Below are positions 45,076-57,156 of a stretch of 64,000 nt of DNA, piece by piece. The DNA comes from Lepas anatifera (taxonomy: Eukaryota; Arthropoda; Thecostraca; Lepadidae). The DNA is taken from NCBI GenBank assembly GCA_034440635.1, contig JAOTON010002271.1, positions 2,078,501 to 2,142,500 of the forward strand, in the 5' to 3' direction. The position numbers and the translations under genes were made by a program. The notes under the pieces were generated by a model. That model was not told the origin of the DNA. It was given only the letters and a program-made list of their open reading frames with translations, and made no database searches. Each line of letters starts with the position of its first letter. Within the stretch, counting starts at the first letter, position 1.

Positions 45076-45830
45076 CTCCTCCACACCCGGTGTAGACAAG
45101 AATATTTCAAAGAAACTCCTTCAATCACTCGGGCTCCATGCAAAGGACATTGGCTGTTCCTGCTGAAAATTTCTGATGAAAGGAAAGAAGAAAAACTTAT
45201 TTCGTGAAGGAACATATCGCGCGAAAACCTGTCACAAAAAACGGTCCTCACACAGATGGTTTTAACAAGAACTTAATGTTTTTGACATTGCAGGAGGACG
45301 AGGTCCTAAGACGGTCCAAATTTCTATCAGTGGGTATTAGGCATAGGGTGCCTTATAACCTCCAACAAAGGCGACTATGAACGTCATAAAACGCCAGATG
45401 TATTATAGCTGCTAGTGGGATGAATTAAAGAAGGAATTTAGGAAAAATCGTTCAAGCCCAATCTATACCGGTCCTGAAAAGATATAATGAATAAGGCTTG
45501 ACATGCCAACCAATATATTTGCTCCTTCAGCGTGAGTAACAGACGTATATCGTACTCGCAGGCAGGAGTTTGCGTAAAAGAAACACAATTATGGTGGCAT
45601 CAATGCTATCCCACCTCGGTTGATCCAAATTTTGGACAGATTTCTAAAGCGCCATTGAAAAGCTTATAACAAGTTCTGTGATTTCCCGTTGTCTTCGGTA
45701 TCTATCACAGAAAAATGTTTTGTTCGTAAGTGTAGTGACCAGCCAAAAGAGGAGAGGGGGAGGGGAAGAAACAGGGAATTTCGACGTACATGTCTGAATG
45801 GGGAGGCCCCGCTTTTCAATATATTTAATC

Positions 45831-45835
<5 letters not shown>

Positions 45836-45867
<32 letters not shown>
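45836..45867. repeat. (TA)n microsatellite
   Basis: About 15 TA units directly before the TTAA element at 45884. Confidence 0.95.
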
Positions 45868-45873
<6 letters not shown>

Positions 45874-45883
45874 TTACCTTTAA

Positions 45884-46665
45884 AGGGAGATACGCGAAAA
45901 AAATTATTGGCTAGATCAAAAGGTCACAAAAAGTTGTTTCAGAAGTCCTATTCTCATTTTTGCTAATTGGGCCTGCAAATGCCTTAAAATTGCTCTCAAC
46001 GTCAAAATTTCTAGACGACTTTACCGGTACACCTCTTATCGATGTAAATGATGTACTCCCGGCTAAGGCTATCAAATTTTCTAACAAAACCGGTCCCATC
46101 TTTCCTAAGGAGTGACTTGAAAGTTTAAAACTATCATATAAAAATTTATCTAAAAAAAGCTACAGCTAAAAATAATATTAAAACAAAAACATAGGACTTT
46201 TAAGAAATCACAATTGACCAATCAGAACGTACAGCCACCTCATAGGGGGTCATGTGACCTTTCTGACGCAAAAGTTTCGTCATACTGGGGTTGAAGCAAA
46301 AGACGAGTCACGACCCGAGGCACGAAACGGCTGAAGACTTGAGTCATTATGTGTTTTTTCCGTTTCTAGGGCAAACTAGTTCATTTTGTATCTTTTTGAA
46401 GGCTTTGTAAAAATAATTCAAATACAAATACAGGAGAACGGACATTTTTATTTAAAAAAACATTACTTTTCAACTTTAAATAGTTTTCGAGAAGTAAGTG
46501 ATGGGTGAAGGTTTCAGCATTTTATCAAAGCTGTTAACCTATTTCGATAATAAGTGAGTGGCCTCCCAAAATTTTGCCGAAGATACAAAAATAATTGACA
46601 GTTTCGTAATCAGGATTTTTCAAATAGCAAGAAACCACAGTAATAATTTTTTCGCGTATCTCCCT
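45884..46665. mobile_element. TTAA-flanked MITE, AGGGAGATACGCG ends
   Basis: AGGGAGATACGCGAAAAAA ends are inverted over about 24 bp and flanked by TTAA (45880-45883 and 46666-46669). The TTAA duplication with a purine-rich start is typical of Kolobok-like elements, with piggyBac as the alternative. 782 bp, no transposase. Unrelated to the CACGCGC family. Confidence 0.8.
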
Positions 46666-47015
46666 TTAAGCAATATACCAATTTCAGCCCAATGCGGAAG
46701 AAATTGAAATGTTTCAGCCAGCCAATACGAAAGGTAGCAATGAGCCAGAATTCGAGAAGTTTTGTTTCAAGAGCGGGAAATTTCCTGTCAGTAGCAGGCT
46801 GGTGACTGGCTGGCTCCCTGGCTTGTTTTGCCGTTGGCGATGCATATGAACATTTAAGCTAGTACTAACCAAGATACCTTTAACTTCACAATATAGACCG
46901 TTCACGACAAACCTTTCCGCCCAAGCTATGTAATACTTTGGTTTATAATGATAAAGAACTTATCAGCCTTTGCCTTATTTCTAATAAGCGTGAATAAGAA
47001 ATCAGGAGCTAGCAT

Positions 47016-47190
47016 TCATTCAGTTTCAATGCCCTTTGATCCATATTCACATGGCGGTTTATCAATGCGTCGCTTATTCAAGGGAAGCGAAAAACCAGCA
47101 TAAACACTTTGCACTATAGTTGAATGATCTGCGCTAGTAACTGAAATATTCCTCTCATATGGTTGCAGTGTTATAAGGTAAATTGATTCC
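47016..47190 (-). CDS. Weak candidate terminal exon
   Basis: After a pyrimidine-rich acceptor (TTTTGTGTTTGTAAAAG) the minus frame reads ITLQPYERNISVTSADHS, then TIVQSVYAGFSLPLN and KPPCEYGSKGIETE to TGA. Composition is good, but no family is recognised and no clear polyadenylation signal follows. Confidence 0.3.
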
Positions 47191-47204
47191 TCTTTTACAA
47201 ACAC

Positions 47205-50200
47205 AAAAAAAACTTTAGCTCTGTGAAGGGAATCCCCTCTTTTGCACTGCAGGACACGTTTTGAAGGCAGATAAAGTGTAGAATTAATCCAAAATTGATA
47301 ATTTAAGGCTCATTTACCAGAAAAAGGGACCAAAGATTGCAAAATATTACCTAAAATATGTTTGTTACGATTTGGGTGCTGGCAAAACACCTCCAAACTT
47401 GGCAAAAATTTCCAATGTTGAAGATATGTTTTTTATAATGTTGACCAATAACGTATCATCATTAAACCAATAGTAAGAAACTCAAACCAAAAAGGATATC
47501 CTGATTCTCGTCCAATACAATTTCGAGGATTATATTTGGCGGGACATGGCTGAGCTGATGAAAGGGCTACACGGCTGTTCCAGATCATGCTTAGGTAGAT
47601 AGGTATATAGACTCCTGCATCTGGATATGCAGCTATTAGATATGTGGCAGTTATACATGGAGCTGCAAAAGTAGCTTTTTATTGATTTTGCAATTGTTAG
47701 CTCGTGTGCGTTTTCTGGTGGTGCGTTTTCTGGCTAAGCCATGCCATTGCCAATCTGCCTCTTTCTTCTAGTCTTAAATAAAGCTGACATCGTTTGTCTG
47801 AATCAATTTAGCGCCTCCAAACTTAATCAGTTGACTGTGCTTCAGTAGCAAAAGCACTTTATTTTTGTTTCCTAAAGCATACAAATACCAGTTTCAATTA
47901 GAATTAAAAATGGCAGATCCAAACGGGCAGCAAAGGATGTCCACTCCCTCACCTACTTCAAGCGGCTACTGACTGCTCGAAGGAGGGGAAAGTGGTGTGT
48001 TTCATTTTATTTTTGTTCAAGTCACTTTTTTCTAGTCTAGAACTAATAGTACAATTTCTAAGTCCCTTTGAGGATGCCAGGACACCTTCAATAGTAAGTT
48101 GGTGGCTCCTAATCCCACTTTGGGCTCCCATTCTCAGTCTGAACACCATTGACGTATTTAGTCCGAGGTCAAGTTATACCTGCATCCACAATTTTGCGGC
48201 TCCCGTTCTCCTGATTAATTTTGCTGTCCATGGTGCTGCCCCAGAAGGATCAATCCCCCTCCCCCTAACCCGTATTGGAGCCCCGCCACCCCGTTGGTGC
48301 CACAGGCCATATCATTGACTCAGTCCCTCCAAAAGTCTGTAAATTCCTTCGGCTTGGTTCATCGTCTCCGTCTCGGGACATCAGAGCGGGTGCTCTGTCC
48401 TTGAGTGCTGTCTCGTATTATTGATGCCAAGTTTAGCTTACTATGATCGACGACAGATCGTTAGTGGCGCCCCAGAATCAGCAGGGCTACGCGGGCCGTC
48501 GGTGCAGCCACAGACATTATAGCCAGTTCGCTTCACAAAGCCGCCCTTTGATCATCGGCATCGGCTTCTGGTTGGTTTTGCCCCGTCCCCGCAGTGCTCT
48601 GGCGTCGTGGAGCGTCGCTGGATTGTCCGTGCTGTTTCTAGATCTTTGAGATGCCTCCCCTGAATCATTGACATTGTCCTGGTTAAGCGCCACCCCCAGC
48701 TAATGTACCTCCTCCCCCCTCCTCCCGCCACATAATGGTGCTACCCTTGGTTCATCAATGCTTAACATGAGGCATAATACACCGTCAAGAGATGGCTGAT
48801 GCCAACGGCCCGGGGTCTTACGTACCTTCCTCGACTGGGACCGCTCCCAGGCTTCGATGTCGCTACTGATTCATCCCCCCCAATTAGCAATGCCATGCCT
48901 GGACCAATACCCCGCTCATCAGAGCCGTTCAATGACCATTGGTGCTGTCGACAATCATTGACGCCGACTCCAGCTAACTAATATCGTCCCCAAAACAGTC
49001 TGGACCACTCTCTCAGCACTCAGTTGTGTGTTCATCCAGCGTGCGACAAAGCAAACATGCCGGGACACAATGCTGAGTGTTTCGGTTCCCAGGGCCGAAG
49101 CAGTCCCGGTGTGTCAACAACGGTTTCCATGCGAGAACTAAGCAGTGACCTGGCTGAGGTGCCCTGTTTTATTGCTTTTTTCTCAGTTTTTCATCCGCCC
49201 ACGGCCAGCCGCAGGCCTCCGCTCGACTATTTGGCCGTTTGAATCCGTACATATATTTGCAGAAACGACGAAGTATTTAAAATACATGGGCCATCAACAA
49301 TGGAACAGATTCAAGGTTTCTTAAGGTTTCTCAAGGTTTCTCAAGGTTCGAGGTTTCTCTTCAGAAAGCGGCACCTCTCTCTCAAGACCTGCTCCTCTAC
49401 TTCCCGATAATAGCTTTGAAACACACGCCTCTAAAACGGGCTAAAAATTCGCCGGAATGGCACCCCTTGGAATATCCAAGGGGACTCTCTGCTGAGACTT
49501 CACCCACCTTACTGAAAGTGGCATCCAGCCAGCGTCGCCTGCACGGACTATCGGTACTGTAGCGGTCCAATGTCTGCACAACACACCACCCGCAGTCTGT
49601 CTTACCTCTCTGAAAGTCCATAATGACGCAGACCATTCGTCAAAATATATTTAGCTGAGACAGGCTCGGTGCCGGACATAGGCGGGTGGTATCTGACAGG
49701 GCTGCCCAAAACCGTTAAAAAACGGTGTTTGTGTGAGAAAAAGGCACAAAAATAGGAGCTTGAGCGGTGCAAATGCCTCTTTTGTCTCGCTCCCCCGTGG
49801 ATCCACCACTTGATGGGATCAGAACCCAATAAACACAGTTGGGGAGGAAAAATCAAACAATGCACAGATGTTTTCTCTCGGGCTATCAACGAAAACTGAG
49901 TCCAACACTGGCGAAACGATAAATGCCTGAAAAATACCTAATTTTGACTCAGCTTTTGCCGTGCTTCCATCAGGAAATGACGTATTTCTGACTCCTAAAG
50001 TAGCACACCCAGGCTAATCACGCTCTTCCAGAAAATCCTAGATCTGCCCCTGATGTATTGAGATGACCTTGTGCTGCAAATGAGTGCTGAAAGTGACTGC
50101 TTGTGAGTCTTTGGGAATGGCACATGACAGAAAACAGCTTCAGACCAATCATCTAAACAGGGGTTACGTGTTCCCATGCGACCAATTCTTCCCAGCAATT

Positions 50201-50398
50201 GATTCATTTCTTTTACACCAGCACAGCAGATGTGTAAATGTGAATACCTGCCTATCACTGTTCTACAATTGATTCATTTCTGCTGAGACGCAGTACCAGT
50301 ATCTACCCGGGCCGGTCCCGTGCGGTGATAAGCTGTGTGCCGTCTCTACAAACGCAGGTGAGAAGTCCTGGAGAGGGCTGACGACACGTCCTTCTCAG
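47205..50398. other. No supported gene
   Basis: Short frames only. 48100-49020 is C-rich with loosely repeated CATTGG/CCCC motifs. A small tandem of AAGGTTTCTC lies at 49312-49350. Confidence 0.4.
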
Positions 50399-50543
50399 CG
50401 GCGTGCTGCGTGCCCTATCGGCAGCAGTCCAGTCACGCCTGGAAACCGAGGGAGAACCCCTCCAGCAGCGTAGTCCACCGCTCCGCTCTTCGGGAGGTGG
50501 CCTTGTTTGGCAGGAGGCTGGACGATGGTGGTGTTTTACGTGA
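50399..50543 (+). CDS. Candidate terminal exon, GC-rich
   Basis: An acceptor CGTCCTTCTCAG precedes a frame starting GVLRALSAAVQSRLETEG, then PLQQRSPPLRSSGGG, ending WWCFT before TGA. Base composition resembles the left-edge gene exons. A donor (GCAG|GTGAGA, 50356) lies 42 bases before the acceptor, so an unusually short intron is possible. The minus strand is also open. Confidence 0.35.
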
Positions 50544-50929
50544 TGGCTGCAATCCTCAGCCGTCGAAGGTTGTCTGCTTCTACGGTCTGCTGTGGAGCTC
50601 ACTGATGGGTTCTAACGTGGCTTGTGTAAACGAAAACGATAGAGCTTACGCAATAATCGTTTTTTTTGCACATATATTCTATGTTTTTTAATGGTTGAGG
50701 AGAATCTTAGCTGGTCCAAGTTTGGCTTCAGTGACACTTTTTGGAAATCATGATAATGAGCCACAAGGCTATAAACACCAGTGCAGTTTTAGGTACGCAA
50801 ATATATGCATTGGACCCGCTCAGATATAAAGCTTTCAGAATTCTAGCTACACGGTACTCATTACTTCATGGCTCATTCGGAAGTGTGCAAATTTTCTGCC
50901 CCCTAGCTGAAAGTGACGGATGAGAATGC

Positions 50930-51065
50930 GTTGCTTAGTGGTGAATCCCCTCCCTCCTGAGTCACAGGTCAGGGTTCAAGGTCACTGGGTCCACTGGATA
51001 AATACAGCCTGATTCCCAAAAACCCTTCAAACAAGGTGGAGTTGGCCACACCGTATATCCTTAGC
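50930..51065 (+). mobile_element. tRNA-derived SINE
   Basis: B-box-like GGGTTCAAGGTCAC (about 50973-50986), followed by the family body CCCAAAAACCCTTCAAACAAGG. Confidence 0.5.
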
Positions 51066-51425
51066 CATTGGTGCGTCGTTCAACCGAACAGTTAGGGAAC
51101 GAAAACGGATATGGATTCGGAATCTAATTTGTGTTGATTCAGCTATATGCTTGGCGGAACGGATCAGATTCGAATTGAATATTATGATGAGGCAACGAAT
51201 TAACTACCGGAGTTTGTCGGTGAAACTCCGGACATAGACCGGATGACCGGAATTTTCCTGGTTATGACGTAGTCTGATGCCCTTTCTGCCATCTTAGTCC
51301 CGTAAAAGCGATGTAAATCCACAGGGAACTCTACCCATTTACTGTTGTGATCGGGTATTTGTGTTCCATTGTGTCTTTTTGGTTGGATTTTGTTTTTATT
51401 CCAAATCTTGTAAAATTAAATACCA

Positions 51426-51426
51426 A

Positions 51427-51493
<67 letters not shown>
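51426..51493. repeat. (TA)n microsatellite
   Basis: About 34 TA units with one slip near 51448. Confidence 0.95.
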
Positions 51494-51496
<3 letters not shown>

Positions 51497-51894
51497 TGCA
51501 TGTACACAGTGCACACCACTTGTGCCGTTTCAAAATTTCCCAACCGCTTATCGATATGATGTCAGTTTACACTGTGCCTCCGATTTCGGGAATTTTTTCG
51601 ACCAAACTATCCATTCAAAAATTATCGATTCTCTTAAATATCTTTATAGTGCACATCGTCATATAACATCATTTGCATAACCAATAAAGTTTACTTTGCG
51701 GCGAAACAGTATCATTCCAGCCTGTTAAAGAAAAAAACCTTGTCAAGATGTTCCCGGCCTTTCGAATATTAGATAACCTTGTCGGAATATTCACAGATAA
51801 CGCCTGCAAAAAAGTCAAGCTAACATAGTAAACAGGGGCCTGTGCCACGTGCGAAAATAAGAGAGGATGACCGGTGCCTGTAGTGGATGGAAAA

Positions 51895-54240
51895 TAGAGG
51901 TGGGGTTTTGGGCAATTTTGCAGGCCCGGGCCGGGCCCGGCCTGCTGCTGATTTTGAAGCCCGTCACAAGCCCGGTTTGTGGAATAAATGGATTATCAAG
52001 CCGGAAGGCCCGGTATCATGGGAAACCATTAACGACTATATACAACATTTATTTACTTTAAAGCTGTTTCAAATATATGTTTTAAGCCAATTTATCCTGT
52101 AAAAGTTTTGGTTTCACCCAAAACCATATTAAAAGGGTGCATGTAGCATCAGTAGCCTCAGCTATCTTAATAATTCAGCAGAAAATGATACTGAAAACAC
52201 AGTATGAAACATGGCTTGCTTATGATGCAAGCTTACTTCAGGTAATGACCAGCATCACCTTATAAAAACAAAGGGCATTCTAGATGAGGTATGCACATGG
52301 CAGCTATAAGAATCGGGATGAAATAAGTCCACTCATGTCGACATTTCCTCCATCTTTGACTTTTATAAATCATTATATGCTGGCACGAGCCTCACAATTG
52401 AGTTCCAATAATATTTATGAATAGAGGAGAGAGCAGTAAAGTTTTCAGCTAAAACTTTTCAGAATATCATGCAGAATGGCTGTGAATGAACCAAAATCCT
52501 TCATTGTCCCTATTAATACATGTGAACATTTTTTAGTTTACTACTAAACAGCTTGGAAGATAGTTAAGATTGTTCTGTTGGGTCAGCCCGGTCTGCAATG
52601 TGGTAAGCCAACAGGCCGCTGAACAAGGCCCATCAGCCTATACATTATCAAACCACCAACCATAAAAGTATCTTGATAAGGAACCACTAGTTTTCCACAG
52701 GTTGCACCAAACATTGAATACAAATATTGCACCAATCTCCACCAAAAGTAAATCTGACACAAAAAAACTCAATCCCATCCACATCACCATTTGGGCTTGA
52801 ACACTATTCTGTTTGTTTTGTTGTATTTTACGGGCTTGCGCTTAGTAGGTATCTGAAGCGCCGTGCTTGTCTACATTAGGGTAATCATTTTGAAACATTT
52901 TTCACCAAAATTTACCAGAATAGTAAGTTTATTGCGCAAATATTTCAGAATTTTGGAAATATATTTTAAAATTTCCAGATTTAAAAAATAAGCACAAAGT
53001 GTTTGGTACATTTCTTTTGTTCCTGAGAATAGACCACTTTTTGTGCACTTATTTCATATATGACGCTTTTCTGGCTCTGCAAGGCTTAGCTGTCAGGTCC
53101 GGAATTTGCCATAATTTAGATATTCTGTTTTTGTGTTCTGTATTCCTACGTTTCTGTACATTTTTAGTGTGGTGGGGGAAGTGTAAGTAAAGGTATCTTG
53201 GGGGGAAGTGTTTTGTTCAAGCTTATAATAGAAGTTGTATTTCCTAGAGGCCAGGGAAGTATCTCCACAGGAAATGTAACACATAATGTCAAGTATATTC
53301 ATGTTTTGGTGTAATTTCAAGGTTCCTTCTAAGGCTGACTGCTCTCCCCAGTATCTCCCCACAACTGACTAATTTATGTTTTGAGTACTTCGATCAAAAC
53401 ATGTTTTCTTTTGCCTATTTCCTTGTTTACTAGCCTTTCTGAATGGATTTTGCATCTTTTGGGCAATGAAAGAGCAAGATGAAGCTGTGGAAGGGTCAAA
53501 CTTATCAAATTTGTTCTTGCAGCTAGAGTTACCAGGCCAATTTGACAATTATGGGCTCCCACTAGATAGTTTGTACCTGACATATTTACTTCACCATTTT
53601 TGTAGAGGACATGGGATGGCTCCATAGATAACATTTTCTTTTACCTGGAGAGAAAGTTTTGGAAAGAATTTTCTAGCTAGAGCTGGTGTTAATATCAATA
53701 TGTTAGAGCAAATTGGTTAAATGACTTCCTTGAAATGGTATACTGACAATATGGAAGTAACAAATATGCTATCACAATTTATATTTTGTTCACCCATATA
53801 TGACTTGAAGATTTTGAAGTAATCCGATATTCATAAGATGACAGTATGGCATGGATGTGTGCAACTGTAGGCATTATTCAACATTTGATTTTAAATATTG
53901 ATTCGGTTTAAGTAACTTGTTTTGACCCTGGCATGAGTAACAGATGAAGCTGAGCTTCTGTTTACATTCCTGATGTATGTCTAAAGTCTCAAAATTAATT
54001 GTAAATGCATTTTCAAGCTGCTGGTGCATGAATAAGATTATGTTTCAGTGGAAAACTAGGTCTGTACTGAAAAGGCTTTTTAACTTACAGAAAATTGACT
54101 TTGAAGTCCCAGTTCGTTGAAGCCCAGAATGAGCCTGGTTGAAGCCCGTTATCGCCGGCATTGGCTTAATCGGCCTTCGCCCGGTCAGCCCGCGGCCTGG
54201 GCCGGGCTTTTCCGGCCCCGGGCCTAAAGTCCCACCTCTA
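51895..54240. mobile_element. hAT element, non-autonomous, perfect 8-bp target duplication
   Basis: TAGAGGTGGG at the left and CCCACCTCTA at the right are inverted ends, and ATGGAAAA flanks both sides (51887-51894 and 54241-54248). Just inside each end are GC-rich blocks of CCCGGGCC-type motifs (left to about 52010, right from about 54120). The 2.1-kb middle is A/T-rich with frames below 90 codons, so no hAT transposase is seen. The length is large for a MITE; it may be a deletion derivative. Confidence 0.9.
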
Positions 54241-54248
54241 ATGGAAAA

Positions 54249-55295
54249 CCATAGCCAGCCTCAGCTCACATTTTCGCAATGTCCATCAATTGCCATTTCA
54301 CAAAATGGGTTTATGTTGGAATTCGCTAGCTATAGTGCTACCCACTCCTCTCCATCGCGGTGCTAGCTAAGATACCTGAATCTATCCGGAAAGCACAACA
54401 AGACCTGTCCAGCGAACTGTGGAATCGTGATCAGCGATTTCTTAGCTAGCTCGGACCGGCTTCCGATTGATTCCTCCGGCACACACCTCGCTTTGGGATC
54501 GATGTCACGCTAACCCATTGTGAACAGAATCTTGCCGCAAATGGTGTAGTCCCCGGTAAATAAATATATGCACACTACGCTCGGCAGTTTTCGATCTGTT
54601 GGTGTTGATTCTTCCAAAAGTAATTTTCTCAAAAGTTCAAACACTTCTCACAATCACCTGTCCGTAGTACATGTTGCATTTTCTATGGTGTGCAAAATAG
54701 CTATTGCCATGAAAAGAGACAGAAAATCTTACTTGGAAATTATTTTTAAATATTGGACAGCCAGGCGTTTTCTTTACGATATTGAAATTGACGGTAACAC
54801 ATGCATGGTGTTGAATAATTATGACGAAAGTAATAGATCGCTTACAGCGAGCCGAAAGCTTCCGAGGCTAACGTATATAGACTGTTCAAGCGCAGGGATC
54901 TGCACCTTATTTTTGGCCGGAAAGTGGCCCATAACCAGACACATGCAGCAGAGAGAGCATTACTTATGCAGCGTTCGGATCCTGTTAGCTAGAGTGTTTG
55001 TTATCACAGGAGATAAAGAAGCCTGCCAATGCTCTTAGCACCCACCTTGTTTTTCTCCCCTTTTTTCATCATGTACAGTGTGCGGCGCGCAGTGATGTTA
55101 CCAAGTAAAGATCGTCACCTATCAGTGGAGTCCCACGGTGTCAAAAATCACAATATGTCCTGATGTGCTTAACGAGCCAGAATTTCGACAGTAAAAGATT
55201 CACAGGCAAAGATCTCCTGTATTTGCGTCCAAGCGGGAAATAATCACAAAAGAACAACTGTCTCTTGTGGCTTTGTTCCGTATCTGATCTTTGGA
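54249..55295. other. One unrecognised 156-codon frame
   Basis: The plus frame at 54568-55038 is long for this composition (start MHTTLGSFRSVGVDSS, later SYLEIIFKYWTARRFLYD) but shows no domain, signal or splice border. Confidence 0.2.
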
Positions 55296-55622
55296 GCTCA
55301 TATACCGTTATGAAGGGATGACTTTCGACCACAGGCTTGTGGCTGAGTTAACCTCGGCCATAAAGGAGATCTTTTACACCCTCAACCTACCGGAGGAGTG
55401 TCTATTTGACCCCCTAGTTGTTAAGAATATAGAAAGACTTGCTAAGTTGCAGCGGGACTCCTTAGACCTATACCCTCCAATGGAATACAATTTTTGCTAG
55501 GTCATATCGTGATCTTCAAGGCTCACATATGTGCTCTGAACATGTTTAGCCACGTAAAACACAGTTACGACAAGCTTTTGCGTCACAACTTAGTAATAGA
55601 ACATCGCAGAAGGGTGCTTTGA
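55296..55622 (+). pseudogene. Frameshifted ORF, unrecognised
   Basis: After an acceptor-like TCTTTGGAG the frame reads LIYRYEGMTFDHRLVAEL, then SAIKEIFYTLNLPEE and KNIERLAKLQRDSLDL to a TAG at 55498. A one-base shift in a T5 run just before that stop restores a frame reading LLGHIVIFKAHICALNM, then HSYDKLLRHNLVIEH to TGA at 55622. Together about 108 residues of convincing helical protein. A partial relative lies at 16.4-16.6 kb, so this may be a repeated gene or element. The shift may be an assembly error. Confidence 0.4.
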
Positions 55623-56269
55623 GATATCATCATAGTTCTGCACGTTTAATGCAATTACTGAAATCTCTATAAGTCAGCTAATGACCTTTGCAACCCATAA
55701 TAGCCTGACATCAAGGCGGGGCATTCATAAAGTGCAGCAAGGCCTATAACCAAAGTTAAGACCCATTCCCTGACAGATTACTGTTCCCAGATCAAGTGCA
55801 GCAACGACGACGAAAAATATCGCTTGAAAGCCTTGATAATGACCCCAAATCTGCATGACTTAAAACCATTCAGACTTAAAATGTATAAAAAAGGTATGAA
55901 ATTTAACTTCACTTACACGTTTTGGGTGGCATTGGGCTAGGCCGAACCATTTTCTGCAATTCCGAAAAAATGTGGAGGGGAGCAAAATCGTACGCCTCCT
56001 CCCTCATTCCTCGCCCGCAAGCCTGTAAGGTGACGGCTAAGATGTCACAAACGTAGAGCATAATCAAACTTTTCCCATCACAGAAAATAGCATATAACTA
56101 GCCTACATCACTATACAACCTTACCCGACTCCCGGTAAGGTTAGGTTCACCATGCTAACTAGTGTAATTATAAATTTCTACTAAAAAATCAATGCTTATA
56201 ACAAATGAGCATAACTCAGATGCCATTATAGCTAATGAGGTCTGGTAAAATAAATTTTATAAAAAAAGC

Positions 56270-56530
56270 CAGTGCTTTTCCGCTATGGGAACATAATGAA
56301 CTCCCGCCAGTGGTTTGACATTCAGAGGCAAGCTCTTGACCTAACACGACCTGAGATCACGGAAGGTCACAAAGTGGTCTTGCTAATATAAAATTAAAGC
56401 AGTAACGAGACAATCACAATAAAGTTTAATTCGGCGCCTTAGCTTGATTAGGTCAGAAGTTACCGTCAAAATACTGTTTTTGACACGTGGTAACTAAGCA
56501 TTGCCTCAGATAAGTTAAAGGGCAAATAAT
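56270..56530. repeat. Decayed AGGTCA-family fragment, inverted
   Basis: ACTCCCGCCAGTGG and nearby half-sites match, in reverse, the region around 6240-6450. Confidence 0.6.
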
Positions 56531-57138
56531 GTCCCAGCAATCCGTGGAAGTGTGGCGAACTTGTTTTCAGATATCGGAACCCTTACAATAATTTGTATGA
56601 CTATTACAGCATAACACAGATTTCCAATGAGAAAGGCCACCTCGTAAATTTACAGCTTCCCATCCGTCGTGGCTTCTTAACGAAACTACACTAGCTCCGT
56701 TTTTTTAGTCTCTTCGAAGTTCACAAAGAGAATCAAAACAGGCCATTCAACAAACAAACTACATCTAACAAACTATGTAACCACTGGAACGCAAAATTCT
56801 AATTTGGAGCATGTGTGTGCTGTGTGCATTTCCGTAATGATGACTTTGTGCCAAGCGTTTCCATTTGGTTTTCAATGCAATACAACGTGCATCCTAAAAA
56901 CAAAAACAAAAATAAAACAGCAGCACTCTCTCCTATGCCTCTTCTTTTGGAGTGTGTACCAGATAGAATACCTCTATTCTCCTAGATAGCATGGCCATAT
57001 CCTACTATAAATCACCTTATATGACATGCCTTATATTTGCGAAGAACTCCTCTCTGCACTCGTTTAGAGGGGTAGGGGGGAAAGACACGTTTGCCCACCC
57101 ATTTTCGGTTTAGAGGGGGGAATTGCCCATTTTTCTCT

Positions 57139-57156
57139 AACGTAGATCCGCCACTG
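57139..57156. mobile_element. Solo right end of GGCGGATC-type MITE
   Basis: ACGTAGATCCGCCACTG is the inverse of the left end at 19110. No partner is found. Confidence 0.5.

Noticed and set aside
44565..45251. 228-residue minus ORF and several plus ORFs
   Set aside because: Produced by the 60-61-bp minisatellite; the one-base unit-length differences break any common frame.
47909..47971. 20-codon ORF with a good start context
   Set aside because: No conservation or context to support translation.
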